64,000 nt of DNA from Paenibacillus sp. FSL H7-0331 (GTDB lineage: Bacteria; Bacillota; Bacilli; Paenibacillales; NBRC-103111), in assembly GCF_001956045.1 (NCBI RefSeq), contig NZ_MRTH01000009.1, positions 62,001 through 126,000 on the forward strand. Direction: 5' to 3'. Below the pieces are notes generated by a model. It had not been told where the DNA came from. It ran no database searches and was given only the letters and a program-made list of their open reading frames with translations. Positions 34,952-44,052 of this stretch are shown one piece after another (within the stretch, counting starts at the first letter, position 1; each line of letters opens with the position of its first letter). Position numbers and translations under genes: made by a program.

Positions 34952-36184
34952 ATGGAAATTAAAAATTTTAAGAAATCAGGTCATTTTCCAAGTTTGATGT
35001 CAGCATTCCTATATTTTGATGTAAGTTTTATGATTTGGGTATTATGTGGTGCGCTGGCCTTATACGTTACCAAGGACTTTGGATTAACCGATGCGCAAAA
35101 AGCGACGATGGTGGCGATTCCTACATTAGGTGGTTCCATATTCCGGATCCCAATGGGGATTCTGGCAGATCGAATCGGATCGCGGAAAGCTGGAATTATC
35201 GGTATGCTGCTGACCATCCTTCCGTTATTGTGGGGTTGGCTTGGCGGAACTACTTTTAATCAGGTGCTGGCACTCGGATTTTTACTGGGGATTGCAGGCG
35301 CAAGCTTTGCGGTTTCCCTCTCCTTGGCAAGTCGCTGGTACCCGCCGCAGTATCAAGGATTAGCAATGGGCATTGCAGGCGCGGGAAATAGCGGAACTGC
35401 ACTTGCAACCTTCTTTGGTCCACAGCTGGCTGCAAGTATGGGTTGGCACAATGTATTTGGACTTGCGATTATTCCGTTGGTGCTTGTATTGATCGCATAC
35501 ATCATGATGGCGAAGGATAGTCCGAATCAACCAGCCCCCAAAGGAATTATTGATTATTTGTCGGCATTTAAACACAAGGATACCTGGTGGTTCAGTATCT
35601 TTTATGCAATTACGTTCGGAGGCTTCGTCGGATTTTCCAGTTACTTCAGTATTTTCTTCTATGATGTGTATGGAGACAAAACGATTCCAGACGGTTTATC
35701 CAAAATTCAAATCGGTTATCTGGTTACGATCACCGTCATTGCGGGCAGCTTTTTCAGACCTATAGGCGGTTACATTGCAGATAAAATCGGTGGTATGCGT
35801 TTCATGCTGGTACTTTACACGGTCGTCTGTGTTTGTGCGTTTCTCGTGTCGACGATGCCAAGCTCCTTTATGGTGATGCTGCTGATCACGAGTGTGATGA
35901 TGGCTTGTCTGGGAATGGGCAATGGATCGATTTTTCAATTGGTACCACAGCGTTTCTCCAAAGAAATCGGAGTTGTAACAGGTATTGTAGGTGCGGCAGG
36001 CGGGTTTGGCGGATTTTTACTTCCTAATAATATTCTTGGACCCTTAAAACAAGCTACAGGGACTCATGTTACCGGATTTATTGTGGTGGCCTCGATCGTT
36101 CTAGTCGTGACGTTAGCCTTCTATGCGGTATCACGCAGCTGGAGAAAAGAATGGGCGAAGGCAGGCAATGGCGTGAACTATTAA
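34952..36184 (+). CDS. NarK-type nitrate/nitrite transporter (MFS)
   Basis: A 410-aa major facilitator with 12 hydrophobic segments. RIPMGILADRIGSRKAG is the loop 2-3 MFS motif, and GIAGAGNSGTALATFFGPQL carries the Gly/Asn-rich nitrate signature of the NNP family. GGGGAGG precedes the ATG. It is 30 bp from a NasC-like nitrate reductase, so it most likely imports nitrate for assimilation. Uptake versus nitrite export cannot be decided from sequence. Confidence 0.9.
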   Translation: MEIKNFKKSGHFPSLMSAFLYFDVSFMIWVLCGALALYVTKDFGLTDAQKATMVAIPTLGGSIFRIPMGILADRIGSRKAGIIGMLLTILPLLWGWLGGTTFNQVLALGFLLGIAGASFAVSLSLASRWYPPQYQGLAMGIAGAGNSGTALATFFGPQLAASMGWHNVFGLAIIPLVLVLIAYIMMAKDSPNQPAPKGIIDYLSAFKHKDTWWFSIFYAITFGGFVGFSSYFSIFFYDVYGDKTIPDGLSKIQIGYLVTITVIAGSFFRPIGGYIADKIGGMRFMLVLYTVVCVCAFLVSTMPSSFMVMLLITSVMMACLGMGNGSIFQLVPQRFSKEIGVVTGIVGAAGGFGGFLLPNNILGPLKQATGTHVTGFIVVASIVLVVTLAFYAVSRSWRKEWAKAGNGVNY

Positions 36185-36214
36185 ACTAATAGGGCAATAA
36201 GGTGAGTGAGCAGA

Positions 36215-38344
36215 ATGAACGAATTTCTTAAGCATTTTCAGAAGCAGCAGGCTGTAACCACTACGAGAGAGATAACGACCACAACGGAATGTCCTTATTG
36301 TAGTGTCCAATGCACGATGAATCTACATGAGGAAAAGTCGATCATGGTTAGTCGGTTTTCGGTCTCGGCGAATAAAGAGGATCCGGTTACGGATGGCAGG
36401 CTCTGTGTAAAAGGATTGAATGCTCACTCGCATGCTATTGATGATCGCAGATTGCGCAATCCAATGATCAGGATAAAAGGCAAACTCTCTAATGTATCCT
36501 GGGAAGCGGCCATGGAAAGATTTCGGATTCAAGTGCAGGCTTTGCAAACCAAATATGGCAAGGATTCGGTTGGCGTATATGGCGGTGGATCTCTGACAAA
36601 CGAAGAATGCTACTTGCTTGGGAAATTTGCGCGGGTCGCTTTGCAAACCAAATATATCGATTACAATGGCCGTTTCTGTATGTCTGCTGCTGCGGGTGCA
36701 GCGAATTTGACATTAGGTGTGGATCGCGGATTGACCAATCCGCTGGAAGAGGTACCGTTTGCCAAGTGTATCATTTTGGCGGGAACCAATATTGCGGAGT
36801 GCCAGCCAACAATTATGGCTTATTTTCGCAAAGCCCGCCAAAACGGCTGCAAAATTATCGTCATTGATCCAAGGGAAACTGCGACTTGCTCAATAGCGGA
36901 TCTGCATTTGAAGGTAAAGCCAGGGTATGACGCCGCGCTGGTGAACGGAATGATCAAGGTCATAATCGAAGAAGGCTTTGTTGATCAAAGCTTTATCGAG
37001 CAGCGGACGAATGGCTATGACGAGCTTGTCGAGCATGTAAAGCAGGTCTCCTTATCGGAAGTCGCCGCTTTGACGGGAATACCACCCCAGCAAATTGTAG
37101 AAGCTGCACGGATGTACGGAGAAGCCGAGACCGGTATGGTATTTACAGCACGGGGTGTAGAACAGCATGCAAGCGGTGTGGCCAATGTAAGGAACTTTCT
37201 CAATATGGTGCTGCTTACAGGTAAAATAGGCAAGCAGGGTTGTGGCTACGGAGCGATTACGGGTCAGGCTAACGGACAGGGCGGACGCGAGCATGGTCAG
37301 AAGGCCGATCAGCTGCCTGGCTATCGACTGATTGAAAATTTGGATCATCGTGCTTATATGGCTAAAGTTTGGGGTGTTAATGAAGAAGACCTTCCCCGAA
37401 AAGGAATTTCGGCTTATGAAATGATGGAAGCTATTGACCGCAAAGAAATTAAATGCCTGATTGTTCTGGGTTCGAATCCTGTCGTGTCCAACCCGAATAG
37501 CCACATGGTAGAAAAAGCATTAAAAAAGCTGGAGTTCCTCGTCGTTATCGATTTATTCGAATCGGAGACAGCTCGTTTGGCTCATATGGTGCTTCCCGGC
37601 TCAGCTTATTTGGAGGACGAAGGAACGATGACCCAGTTAGAGGGACGCGTTCTGGTGCGCAGAGCGCTCAAAGCACTCCCGGGGAAGGCAAAGCTTGATT
37701 GGAAAATAGTTTGCGAAATGGCGGCTGTTCTGGATAAAGGGGCTTATTTTAATTATCAAAATGCGGAAGAAATCTTTAATGAACTAAGACTGGCGAGCAA
37801 AGGGGGGAAAGCTGATTACTTCGGAATGACTTACGCCAGTCTTGAGGCACAGCATGGGATGTTCTGGCCATGCCCGGAGGAGGGCCATCCCGGAACGCCA
37901 CGTATGTTTGAGAAGCAATTCGACCATGAGGATGGACGTGCGAGGCTGGCACCGATTGAACATCAGAATCCGAAGGAAGTGGCGAATCGGAAATATCCGT
38001 ATATATTAACGACCGGAAGAGTGCTGCAGCATTATTTATCGGGCGTTCAGACAAGGAATACTTCGGAGTTGAATTCCAAATATCCGGAACCGCTGCTTGA
38101 GATTCATCCGGATTCGGCGGGAATCATTGGTCTTGTCAATGGAGGTCATGCCAAGGTATCCTCCAAGCGAGGAACGATTCGTTTGAAGGTGAAGTTTTCG
38201 CAAAAAATTCGGCCGGATACGGTATTTGTCGCTTTTCACTGGGGCGATGATTTCTGTATTAATCGGTTAACTAACCCGGCCCTGGACCCCACGTGCCGAA
38301 TGCCGGAATTTAAAGTGTGCGCTGTGCAGATCAATCCGGCGTAA
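36215..38344 (+). CDS. nasC: Assimilatory nitrate reductase catalytic subunit (NasC-like molybdoprotein)
   Basis: A cytoplasmic Mo-bis-MGD enzyme reducing nitrate to nitrite. 709 aa from ATG 36215 (AAGGTGAG upstream), about the size of B. subtilis NasC (about 710 aa from memory). Cys26, Cys29, Cys33 and Cys64 form the [4Fe-4S] motif CPYCSVQC...RLCVKG. NGRFCMSA supplies the likely Mo ligand Cys155, where formate dehydrogenases usually have SeCys or Cys. C-terminal molydopterin-binding domain: ILTTGRVLQHYLSGVQTRNT. No electron-donor subunit (NasB) or nitrite reductase lies nearby. Formate-dehydrogenase-like annotation is the main alternative. Confidence 0.88.
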   Translation: MNEFLKHFQKQQAVTTTREITTTTECPYCSVQCTMNLHEEKSIMVSRFSVSANKEDPVTDGRLCVKGLNAHSHAIDDRRLRNPMIRIKGKLSNVSWEAAMERFRIQVQALQTKYGKDSVGVYGGGSLTNEECYLLGKFARVALQTKYIDYNGRFCMSAAAGAANLTLGVDRGLTNPLEEVPFAKCIILAGTNIAECQPTIMAYFRKARQNGCKIIVIDPRETATCSIADLHLKVKPGYDAALVNGMIKVIIEEGFVDQSFIEQRTNGYDELVEHVKQVSLSEVAALTGIPPQQIVEAARMYGEAETGMVFTARGVEQHASGVANVRNFLNMVLLTGKIGKQGCGYGAITGQANGQGGREHGQKADQLPGYRLIENLDHRAYMAKVWGVNEEDLPRKGISAYEMMEAIDRKEIKCLIVLGSNPVVSNPNSHMVEKALKKLEFLVVIDLFESETARLAHMVLPGSAYLEDEGTMTQLEGRVLVRRALKALPGKAKLDWKIVCEMAAVLDKGAYFNYQNAEEIFNELRLASKGGKADYFGMTYASLEAQHGMFWPCPEEGHPGTPRMFEKQFDHEDGRARLAPIEHQNPKEVANRKYPYILTTGRVLQHYLSGVQTRNTSELNSKYPEPLLEIHPDSAGIIGLVNGGHAKVSSKRGTIRLKVKFSQKIRPDTVFVAFHWGDDFCINRLTNPALDPTCRMPEFKVCAVQINPA

Positions 38345-38361
38345 TCTCACAGCTGCAGATG

Positions 38362-38390
38362 ATTCGTAAGCAGTTTTTCTGCTTACGAAT
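38362..38390 (+). terminator. Strong hairpin after nasC-like gene
   Basis: ATTCGTAAGCAG, TTTTT loop, CTGCTTACGAAT: a perfect 12-bp stem. Only a poor U-run follows, so it may be an attenuator or mRNA-stabilising element between nasC and the TrpD-like gene rather than a full stop. Confidence 0.6.
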
Positions 38391-38425
38391 TTGCCATTTT
38401 AGTCATTTATGAGGGAGTTGACACC

Positions 38426-39469
38426 ATGAAGCAATGGATTAAAGCGGTAGGAACCGGACGAACAGGGTCGCGTGATTTGACTTATGATGAGGCGGTAGCT
38501 GTGGCTCATGCCATTGCTCGCGGCGAATCTACGGATGCACAAACAGCGGCGTTTTTAATGGCGATGCGGATGAAGGGGGAAGCAGACGAAGAAATGATGG
38601 GCTTTGTCGATGTATTTCGCAAGTACTCGCTGCCTTACCGTTCCTTCTCCAATTCTTTGAATTGTGCCGGCCCTTATGATGGCAGACAGTATTTTCCGGT
38701 TACGATTCCGGTCAGCCTGCTAATCGCTTCCGTTGGATTTCCACAGGTGCTCCATGGAAGTCAATCGTTGCCTCCAATGTTGGGTATTTCTTTGAAGGAG
38801 CTTCTGGAGGGCATAGGTATCCAGGTGGAGCTGGAAGCCAGAGATTGGGAAAACATCTTCATGAGCTTGCATATCGGATTCATATGGACAGATCTGATTT
38901 GTCCACCCTTTGGACGAGTGAGGCAGGTCCGAGAGCAGATAGGATTGCGAACCTTCTTTAATACCGTAGAAAAAGTAATCAATCCTGTCCATTCACAAAA
39001 TTTAATGATCGGTGTACACCACAAAACGGCGATGGAACATCTGATACATCTCTTACCGAGGTCGGGTTTTGAAACAGCCTATATTGTACAAGGTATTGAG
39101 GGCTCTGAGGATTTACCGATTCATAAAAGCAGTGTTATTCGTAAGGTGACACCTTGGGGTGACGAATCGAATATTATTGACCCTTTAACATTCGGATTTC
39201 GTGGTGACCCTTTAGAGAAATGCGGGAAAGACGAACAAATTGGACTTTTAAATAGGGTTATTCAAGGGGATGATTCCGATGATATCCGTAATGAACGGGA
39301 GCATGTTGTGTTTAATGCAGGATTGCGCCTGTACTGGTTTGACAAGGTAGGTTCGTATGAAGAAGGCTTTCAGCTGGCTCGTTCCCTGCTGCAGCGCAAA
39401 GAGGCATTTAAAATTCTAGATAAATGGCGGGATCTCAGTAATAAAAGCGAGTTTCGTTCGCATGGCTGA
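38426..39469 (+). CDS. TrpD-like (glycosyltransferase family 3 fold) protein, atypical
   Basis: 347 aa. The N-terminal helical domain (TYDEAVAVAHAIARGESTDA, MAMRMKGE) and overall layout match anthranilate phosphoribosyltransferase. The usual PRPP motifs are lost, however: the GTGGD loop reads CAGPYDG, and the KHGNRxxSSxxGSADxLE segment reads LHGSQSLPPMLGISLKELLE. It is therefore unlikely to be a TrpD enzyme; YbiB/TrpD2-like proteins are the nearest concept. It follows the nitrate genes on the same strand, with GGGAG before the ATG and a terminator after. Function unknown, possibly linked to nitrate assimilation. Confidence 0.75.
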   Translation: MKQWIKAVGTGRTGSRDLTYDEAVAVAHAIARGESTDAQTAAFLMAMRMKGEADEEMMGFVDVFRKYSLPYRSFSNSLNCAGPYDGRQYFPVTIPVSLLIASVGFPQVLHGSQSLPPMLGISLKELLEGIGIQVELEARDWENIFMSLHIGFIWTDLICPPFGRVRQVREQIGLRTFFNTVEKVINPVHSQNLMIGVHHKTAMEHLIHLLPRSGFETAYIVQGIEGSEDLPIHKSSVIRKVTPWGDESNIIDPLTFGFRGDPLEKCGKDEQIGLLNRVIQGDDSDDIRNEREHVVFNAGLRLYWFDKVGSYEEGFQLARSLLQRKEAFKILDKWRDLSNKSEFRSHG

Positions 39470-39499
39470 GGTTGAGGTTGTTCTGGACGAAGTGTCAAT

Positions 39500-39537
39500 A
39501 AAAAACCGTATGGATAGTCAAGTCCAGACGGTTTTTT
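39500..39537. terminator. Terminator between TrpD-like gene and Nudix gene
   Basis: AAAAAACCGT paired with ACGGTTTTTT, with an inner GGA/TCC pairing. A and T runs on both sides allow use in both directions for these convergent genes. Confidence 0.85.
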
Positions 39538-39584
39538 GTCGTTGTAAAGCTTGTTTGTTATATTTGTACATCTTTATAAGTTTG

Positions 39585-40088
39585 TCAGTTCATCTCGGGA
39601 TCGACCAAGGCTGTCCAATGTACCTCTGGAGCGGAATATTGATCAAATCCAGCGGTGCCAACCCAGATGTGATCAGTTGGACCATGCTCGAAGTAGTGCT
39701 CCAGCAGTCGGTGGAAAATAAACGGGATTTCTCGATCAAGTACCTGCTCACGTGGAATCCAGTGCAGTACCCCTTCCTCAGTCTGGATGACATCCCGGCG
39801 GGTGGTATGAGCTGTGTAAATAAATTGCTGGCGAATTTCCTGCTGATTGAGTCGGATCAAAATGTACTGCAGCTTTAGATCGATAATCTCTTCTTCCTGT
39901 AAGCCGGTTTCCTCGCATACTTCACGTAAGCAGGCATTACGCGGAGAGCTAATCTCTCCCGGATCGAGATGGCCGCCTACGGCTGCCCACATTCCCGGAT
40001 TTAATGTACGTGTCGGGGACCTTTTCATCATCAAAAGATCGTTGTCATGAAACAACATGGCAGTTGCCATTATACGTGCACGAATCAT
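39585..40088 (-). CDS. Nudix hydrolase
   Basis: A 167-aa hydrolase of nucleoside diphosphate-linked compounds. The Nudix helix GHLDPGEISSPRNACLREV continues CEETGL. It has two more residues between the first Glu and REV than the textbook GX5EX7REUXEEXGU, a variation I recall in this branch. The start at ATG 40088 has GGAG 7 nt before; TTG 40091 is the alternative. Substrate not predictable. A single gene convergent with the nitrate block. Confidence 0.88.
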   Translation of the reverse strand: MIRARIMATAMLFHDNDLLMMKRSPTRTLNPGMWAAVGGHLDPGEISSPRNACLREVCEETGLQEEEIIDLKLQYILIRLNQQEIRQQFIYTAHTTRRDVIQTEEGVLHWIPREQVLDREIPFIFHRLLEHYFEHGPTDHIWVGTAGFDQYSAPEVHWTALVDPEMN

Positions 40089-40113
40089 CAATCTGCTCCT
40101 TTATGGGGTCGTT

Positions 40114-40134
40114 TCAAAAGTTGTCTTTTTGAAC
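40114..40134 (-). repeat. Short motif shared with 20185-20205
   Basis: On the minus strand it begins GTTCAAAAAG and ends ACTTTTGA; 17 of 21 positions match the copy after the sulfatase. It lies upstream of the Nudix gene. Confidence 0.4.
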
Positions 40135-40272
40135 TCCATTATTTTAGATATACGAGAGGCCCAGCGTCATGCTTGTTTATTGATTTTACCAACTTTACCA
40201 TGAATGCACTTGTTTAGGAAGGCGACAGATGTGGAGACTTTATGAAAAAGACTGGCTATTTGCAAAAGCCTA

Positions 40273-40301
40273 TTGCCTCAACCCGTTGTTTTCGATATAA
40301 T
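40273..40301 (+). promoter_or_regulatory. sigma-A promoter of the pheB-hom-thrB-pheA-ilvE operon
   Basis: TTGCCT (40273-40278), 17-nt spacer, TATAAT (40296-40301). No T-box or other riboswitch fits in the short leader. Confidence 0.7.
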
Positions 40302-40328
40302 GTCCACTAGGTAGAAACATTCGTCTTT

Positions 40329-40820
40329 ATGGAGAGGATTTTTACGCTGTCGGATAAAAAAAAGGGTGACACGAAGCCAAATGAACATGAGCGTTACTAT
40401 TTGGTCAGGGAAGACATTTTACCTGAGGCCTTGCTCAAAACCGTGCAAGCCAAGGAACTGCTGGCCCGTGGGAAGGTAAGAACGATTCATGAGGCTGTGG
40501 AACAGGTCGAATTAAGCAGAAGCGCCTTTTATAAGTATAAGGACGGAATATTTCCGCTCAGCAAGCTGGATCGGGAGCGAATCGTGACGATTTCGATGGA
40601 TCTGGAACATCGTTCAGGCATTTTATCCAAAGTGTTAGCGATGATAGCCGGACTTGAGGGTAACGTGCTAACGATACATCAAACGATTCCGCTGCAAGGG
40701 ATTGCCAATGTGGTGATTTCAGTGGAGACTTCATTAATGGAAGAAAATGTAGCTTTTGTGCTGGAGATGCTGCGAGCACAGGAAGGCGTCAGTCGTGCTG
40801 CTCTGGTTGGGCAGGGGTAG
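40329..40820 (+). CDS. pheB: ACT-domain protein, PheB/UPF0735 family
   Basis: About 160 aa. The N-terminal part (RYYLVREDILPEALLKTVQA) contains a helix-turn-helix-like segment (VRTIHEAVEQVELSRSAFYK) and the C-terminal half is an ACT amino-acid binding domain (ISMDLEHRSGILSKVLAMIA, IHQTIPLQGIANV). Probably an amino-acid-sensing regulator; role not established. The ATG at 40329 has no SD, whereas CTG at 40347 lies 9 nt after GGAGAGG and would remove six residues, so a CTG start is possible. First gene of the amino-acid operon. Confidence 0.88.
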   Translation: MERIFTLSDKKKGDTKPNEHERYYLVREDILPEALLKTVQAKELLARGKVRTIHEAVEQVELSRSAFYKYKDGIFPLSKLDRERIVTISMDLEHRSGILSKVLAMIAGLEGNVLTIHQTIPLQGIANVVISVETSLMEENVAFVLEMLRAQEGVSRAALVGQG

Positions 40821-40866
40821 TAGCTGAAGGCTGAAGGATCGGTTGCAAATATAAGGAGGATAACAT

Positions 40867-42153
40867 ATGAAATCTATTCAAGTAGGGCTGCTCGGTCTTG
40901 GGACTGTAGGAACAGGTGTTGTCCGTATCATCAAGGGACACCAACAGGATTTGATGAGCCAAACCGGTGCCTCCATCGAGATATCCAAGATTTTGGTTCA
41001 GGATAAAAGCAAACTGCGTGACATCGAGGTCAGTTCTGAGCTATTGACGGAAGATCCACGTGACGTTATTGAAAATCCGGAAATTGATATCGTCATTGAG
41101 GTTATGGGCGGTATTGAGCTGGCCAAAGGCTATATTCTTGAGGCGCTGGACAGAGGCAAGCACGTTGTTACAGCCAATAAGGATTTAATGGCGCTGCATG
41201 GACAGGAGATTTTGGCGAAAGCATCTGAAAAAGGCTGCGACGTCTTGTATGAAGCAAGTGTGGCCGGTGGTATTCCGATCATTCGGACATTGGTTGAGGG
41301 CTTCTCTTCTGACCGCATTACGAAGATTATGGGAATCGTCAACGGTACGACCAACTATATCCTGTCAAAGATGAGTCAGGAAGGCGCTGCTTATCATGAT
41401 GTGCTGAAGGAAGCGCAAGATCTCGGCTATGCGGAGTCTGACCCTACCTCAGATGTAGAAGGTTTCGATGCAGCACGCAAAATGACGATTCTTGGCACAC
41501 TCGGTTTCCATGCTCATGTTTCTTTGAGTGATGTCAAGGTTCGTGGTATCAGTCAAGTTACGAAGGAAGATATCGCTTACGGAAAGCGTCTTGGGTATGA
41601 AGTGAAGCTGCTTGGGATCGCCGAGCGCCAGGACGATTATATCAGCATTAGCGTGCAACCGACCATGGTGAAGAAATCGCACCCGTTGGCATCGGTGAAT
41701 GGAGTGTTCAATGCGGTGTATGTACACGGTGAAGCCGTAGGGGAAACCATGTTCTATGGTCCTGGAGCGGGCGGTATGCCTACAGCAACCTCCATTGTCG
41801 CCGATCTTGTGGCGGTAGTTCGCAATTTGAAGCTGGGGATTAATGGTCAGCGTGCTTTGGCTCCATTTAAAGAAAAGAAGCTGAAGACCGATGAGCAGAT
41901 TGCCTCCAAAAATTTCATTTTGCTGCACGTCGAAGACAAGGCGGGTGTGCTTGCCCAAATTACGCAGGTGTTCGCCCAGCATGAAGTCAGCCTTGAGTCC
42001 GTATTGCAGCATCCGAACGAAACGAATCCGAAAGCGGAAATTATCATTATTACTCATGATGCGAATCAGGCGGCAATGAAAAAAGTGTTAAAGCAGTTCG
42101 AAGGTATGGACGTGGTTCACTCGATCAAAAGCGTTTATCGGGTGGAAGGCTAA
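40867..42153 (+). CDS. hom: Homoserine dehydrogenase
   Basis: Reduces aspartate semialdehyde to homoserine, the branch to Thr and Met. The NAD(P) loop GLGTVGTGVV is at about 10-19, the central catalytic motif is EGFDAARKMTILGTLGFHAH preceded by the Lys-containing NGTTNYIL region, and a C-terminal ACT domain (about 350-428; VEDKAGVLAQITQVFAQHEV) is expected to give feedback control by threonine. 428 aa. ATAAGGAGG precedes the ATG. Confidence 0.97.
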   Translation: MKSIQVGLLGLGTVGTGVVRIIKGHQQDLMSQTGASIEISKILVQDKSKLRDIEVSSELLTEDPRDVIENPEIDIVIEVMGGIELAKGYILEALDRGKHVVTANKDLMALHGQEILAKASEKGCDVLYEASVAGGIPIIRTLVEGFSSDRITKIMGIVNGTTNYILSKMSQEGAAYHDVLKEAQDLGYAESDPTSDVEGFDAARKMTILGTLGFHAHVSLSDVKVRGISQVTKEDIAYGKRLGYEVKLLGIAERQDDYISISVQPTMVKKSHPLASVNGVFNAVYVHGEAVGETMFYGPGAGGMPTATSIVADLVAVVRNLKLGINGQRALAPFKEKKLKTDEQIASKNFILLHVEDKAGVLAQITQVFAQHEVSLESVLQHPNETNPKAEIIIITHDANQAAMKKVLKQFEGMDVVHSIKSVYRVEG

Positions 42154-42194
42154 TAAATCAATCGAGAAGCTTAAACGGAAAAAGGAGTCGTACG

Positions 42195-43169
42195 ATGGGT
42201 ATACAAGGCGGTAAGGTACGCGTAAAAGTGCCGGGAAGTACGGCGAATCTGGGCCCTGGATTTGACACGCTCGGTATGGCGCTTGATCTATATACATGGA
42301 TAGAAATGAGTACAGCAGCACAAACCCGTATCCATCTGCTCGGGAGTGGAATGGGAGGAATTCCTACAGATAAATCAAACCTGATCTATAAGGTAGCGCA
42401 GATGGTTTTTGACAAAGCCGGAGTTACGCACCCGGAGCTGGAAATTTCGATGTACAGCGATATCCCGCTCACTCGTGGTCTTGGCAGCAGTGCAGCTGCG
42501 ATTGTAGGCGCGCTGGCATGTGCCAATGCGCTGATTGGCAGTCCGCTGTCGGATGACACCTTGTTCCAGATGTCGACGGCACTGGAGCATCATCCTGACA
42601 ATGTAGGTGCATCGCTGTTCGGCGGTCTTGTCGTCGCCTTCTGGGACGGCGAGCGCGCGGAGTATATCCGCGTCGAGCCGAATGAGCAGCTGGAAGTGCT
42701 GGTGGCCATTCCACACTTCCAGCTGTCGACAGAGAAAGCGCGGCATGTCCTGCCGCGCGAACAAAGCCTGACGAATGCCGTGTTCAACGTCGGCCATTCG
42801 TCCGTGCTCGTAGCCGCCCTCTGCACCGGGCGGCTTGACATGATCCCGCGCGCGATGAAAGACGCGCTGCATCAACCATATCGAGCCCCTCTTGTGCCGG
42901 GGCTCGCGCACATCCTCGCCGAGGCGACCAACCATGGCGCCCTTGGCGTTGCTTTAAGCGGTGCTGGTCCGACGATGCTCACGCTCGTCGACCGGAGCAG
43001 CTCCCGCAAGGCGGAGCTGGAGCAGTTCCTGCAGGGCACGCTGCGGGGCGAAGGGATCGAGGCCACCTTGATGTGGCTGAACCCTGCGTCACATGGCGTG
43101 CAGGTGTTGACACACTTTGATGAAGGGTGTACATTATTTGAAAACATCAAAGGAGACGTTCGCACATGA
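42195..43169 (+). CDS. thrB: Homoserine kinase
   Basis: A GHMP kinase that phosphorylates homoserine for threonine synthesis. VKVPGSTANLGPGFDTLG is the N-terminal motif, LTRGLGSSAAAIVGALA the ATP-binding glycine loop, and GVALSGAGPTMLTLVD the third motif. 324 aa, AAAAGGAG upstream. Its stop overlaps the pheA ATG (ATGA). Base composition inside the gene shifts sharply: about 40% GC around 42361-42420 but 62-67% over roughly 42600-43080. Threonine synthase (thrC) is not in the operon. Confidence 0.96.
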   Translation: MGIQGGKVRVKVPGSTANLGPGFDTLGMALDLYTWIEMSTAAQTRIHLLGSGMGGIPTDKSNLIYKVAQMVFDKAGVTHPELEISMYSDIPLTRGLGSSAAAIVGALACANALIGSPLSDDTLFQMSTALEHHPDNVGASLFGGLVVAFWDGERAEYIRVEPNEQLEVLVAIPHFQLSTEKARHVLPREQSLTNAVFNVGHSSVLVAALCTGRLDMIPRAMKDALHQPYRAPLVPGLAHILAEATNHGALGVALSGAGPTMLTLVDRSSSRKAELEQFLQGTLRGEGIEATLMWLNPASHGVQVLTHFDEGCTLFENIKGDVRT

Positions 43170-44044
43170 AGCGAATTGCACTTTTGGGTCCCGGTACATA
43201 CACCGAGGAATCGGCACGCCATTTTTTGGACAGTGCTGTCTGTGAGTACGTTCCTTGCAAGCTGATTGACGATGTGTTTATGTCAACGGTAAACGGAATA
43301 ACGGACTATAGTGTCATTCCGATCGAGAACACCTTCGACGGCTCGGTCAGCCTTCATCTGGATTGGCTGGTACACGAAGTGAATCTGCCGATGCAGGCCG
43401 AGTGGATTTACCCGATTTCTATACAGTTAATGGCTGTGGGGGCTCCGGGAGATACGTTGGAAGCAAGCTGCAGCGGCCTGAAGAAAATCGTTTCGCACAG
43501 TGTGACGTTAACCCAATGCCGCCAGTTTTTGCGGAAGTATTTGCCTCATGTGGAGCTGGAGCAGGTAAGCAGCAATGGTGAAGCCGCAAGACTCGTACAG
43601 GAGCTTGGCAGTCCGGAGGTAGCGGCACTTGCTCCTCGTTCGGCTGGAGCACTGTATGGACTCCAGATATGGGCACAGGATGTCCAGGATCATCAGAAAA
43701 ATTTTACCCGATTCGTTCTGGTTGGACAAGCTCCCATTGAATTGATGGATAACTACCGGTCTCACAAAACGACAATTCTCGTCACGCTGCCGGAGGATTA
43801 TCCGGGTGCCCTGCATCAGGTGCTTTCAGCTTTTGCCTGGCGCAGGATCAATCTGTCCAAGATCGAATCCCGGCCAACGAAGAAAAAGCTGGGCAATTAC
43901 TACTTCTACATCGATATTGATGCATCACTTGATTCGGTATTGCTCCCGTCAGCCCTTCAGGAAATTGAAGCGATAGGCTGCCAGGTTCGCATATTGGGTT
44001 GTTATCCCACCTATTCTTATAAACCTACACACTCGGAGGTGTAA
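43166..44044 (+). CDS. pheA: Prephenate dehydratase
   Basis: Converts prephenate to phenylpyruvate in phenylalanine synthesis. 292 aa without a chorismate mutase part. ALLGPGTYTEESA is the N-terminal pattern, SVIPIENTFDGSV the catalytic-domain motif and NFTRFVLVG the conserved TRF motif. A C-terminal ACT domain (about 200-280) with KIESRPTKKKLGNYYFYIDI is the Phe-binding site. Coupled by a 4-bp overlap to thrB, 8 bp before ilvE. Confidence 0.96.
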   Translation: MKRIALLGPGTYTEESARHFLDSAVCEYVPCKLIDDVFMSTVNGITDYSVIPIENTFDGSVSLHLDWLVHEVNLPMQAEWIYPISIQLMAVGAPGDTLEASCSGLKKIVSHSVTLTQCRQFLRKYLPHVELEQVSSNGEAARLVQELGSPEVAALAPRSAGALYGLQIWAQDVQDHQKNFTRFVLVGQAPIELMDNYRSHKTTILVTLPEDYPGALHQVLSAFAWRRINLSKIESRPTKKKLGNYYFYIDIDASLDSVLLPSALQEIEAIGCQVRILGCYPTYSYKPTHSEV

Positions 44045-44052
44045 TTGTTATT

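Noticed and set aside
38426..39469. Annotation as genuine anthranilate phosphoribosyltransferase TrpD
   Set aside because: PRPP and anthranilate motifs are replaced and there is no trp operon nearby.
40302..40328. T-box or other riboswitch before the amino-acid operon
   Set aside because: The leader from the promoter to the first gene is too short and has no T-box sequence.
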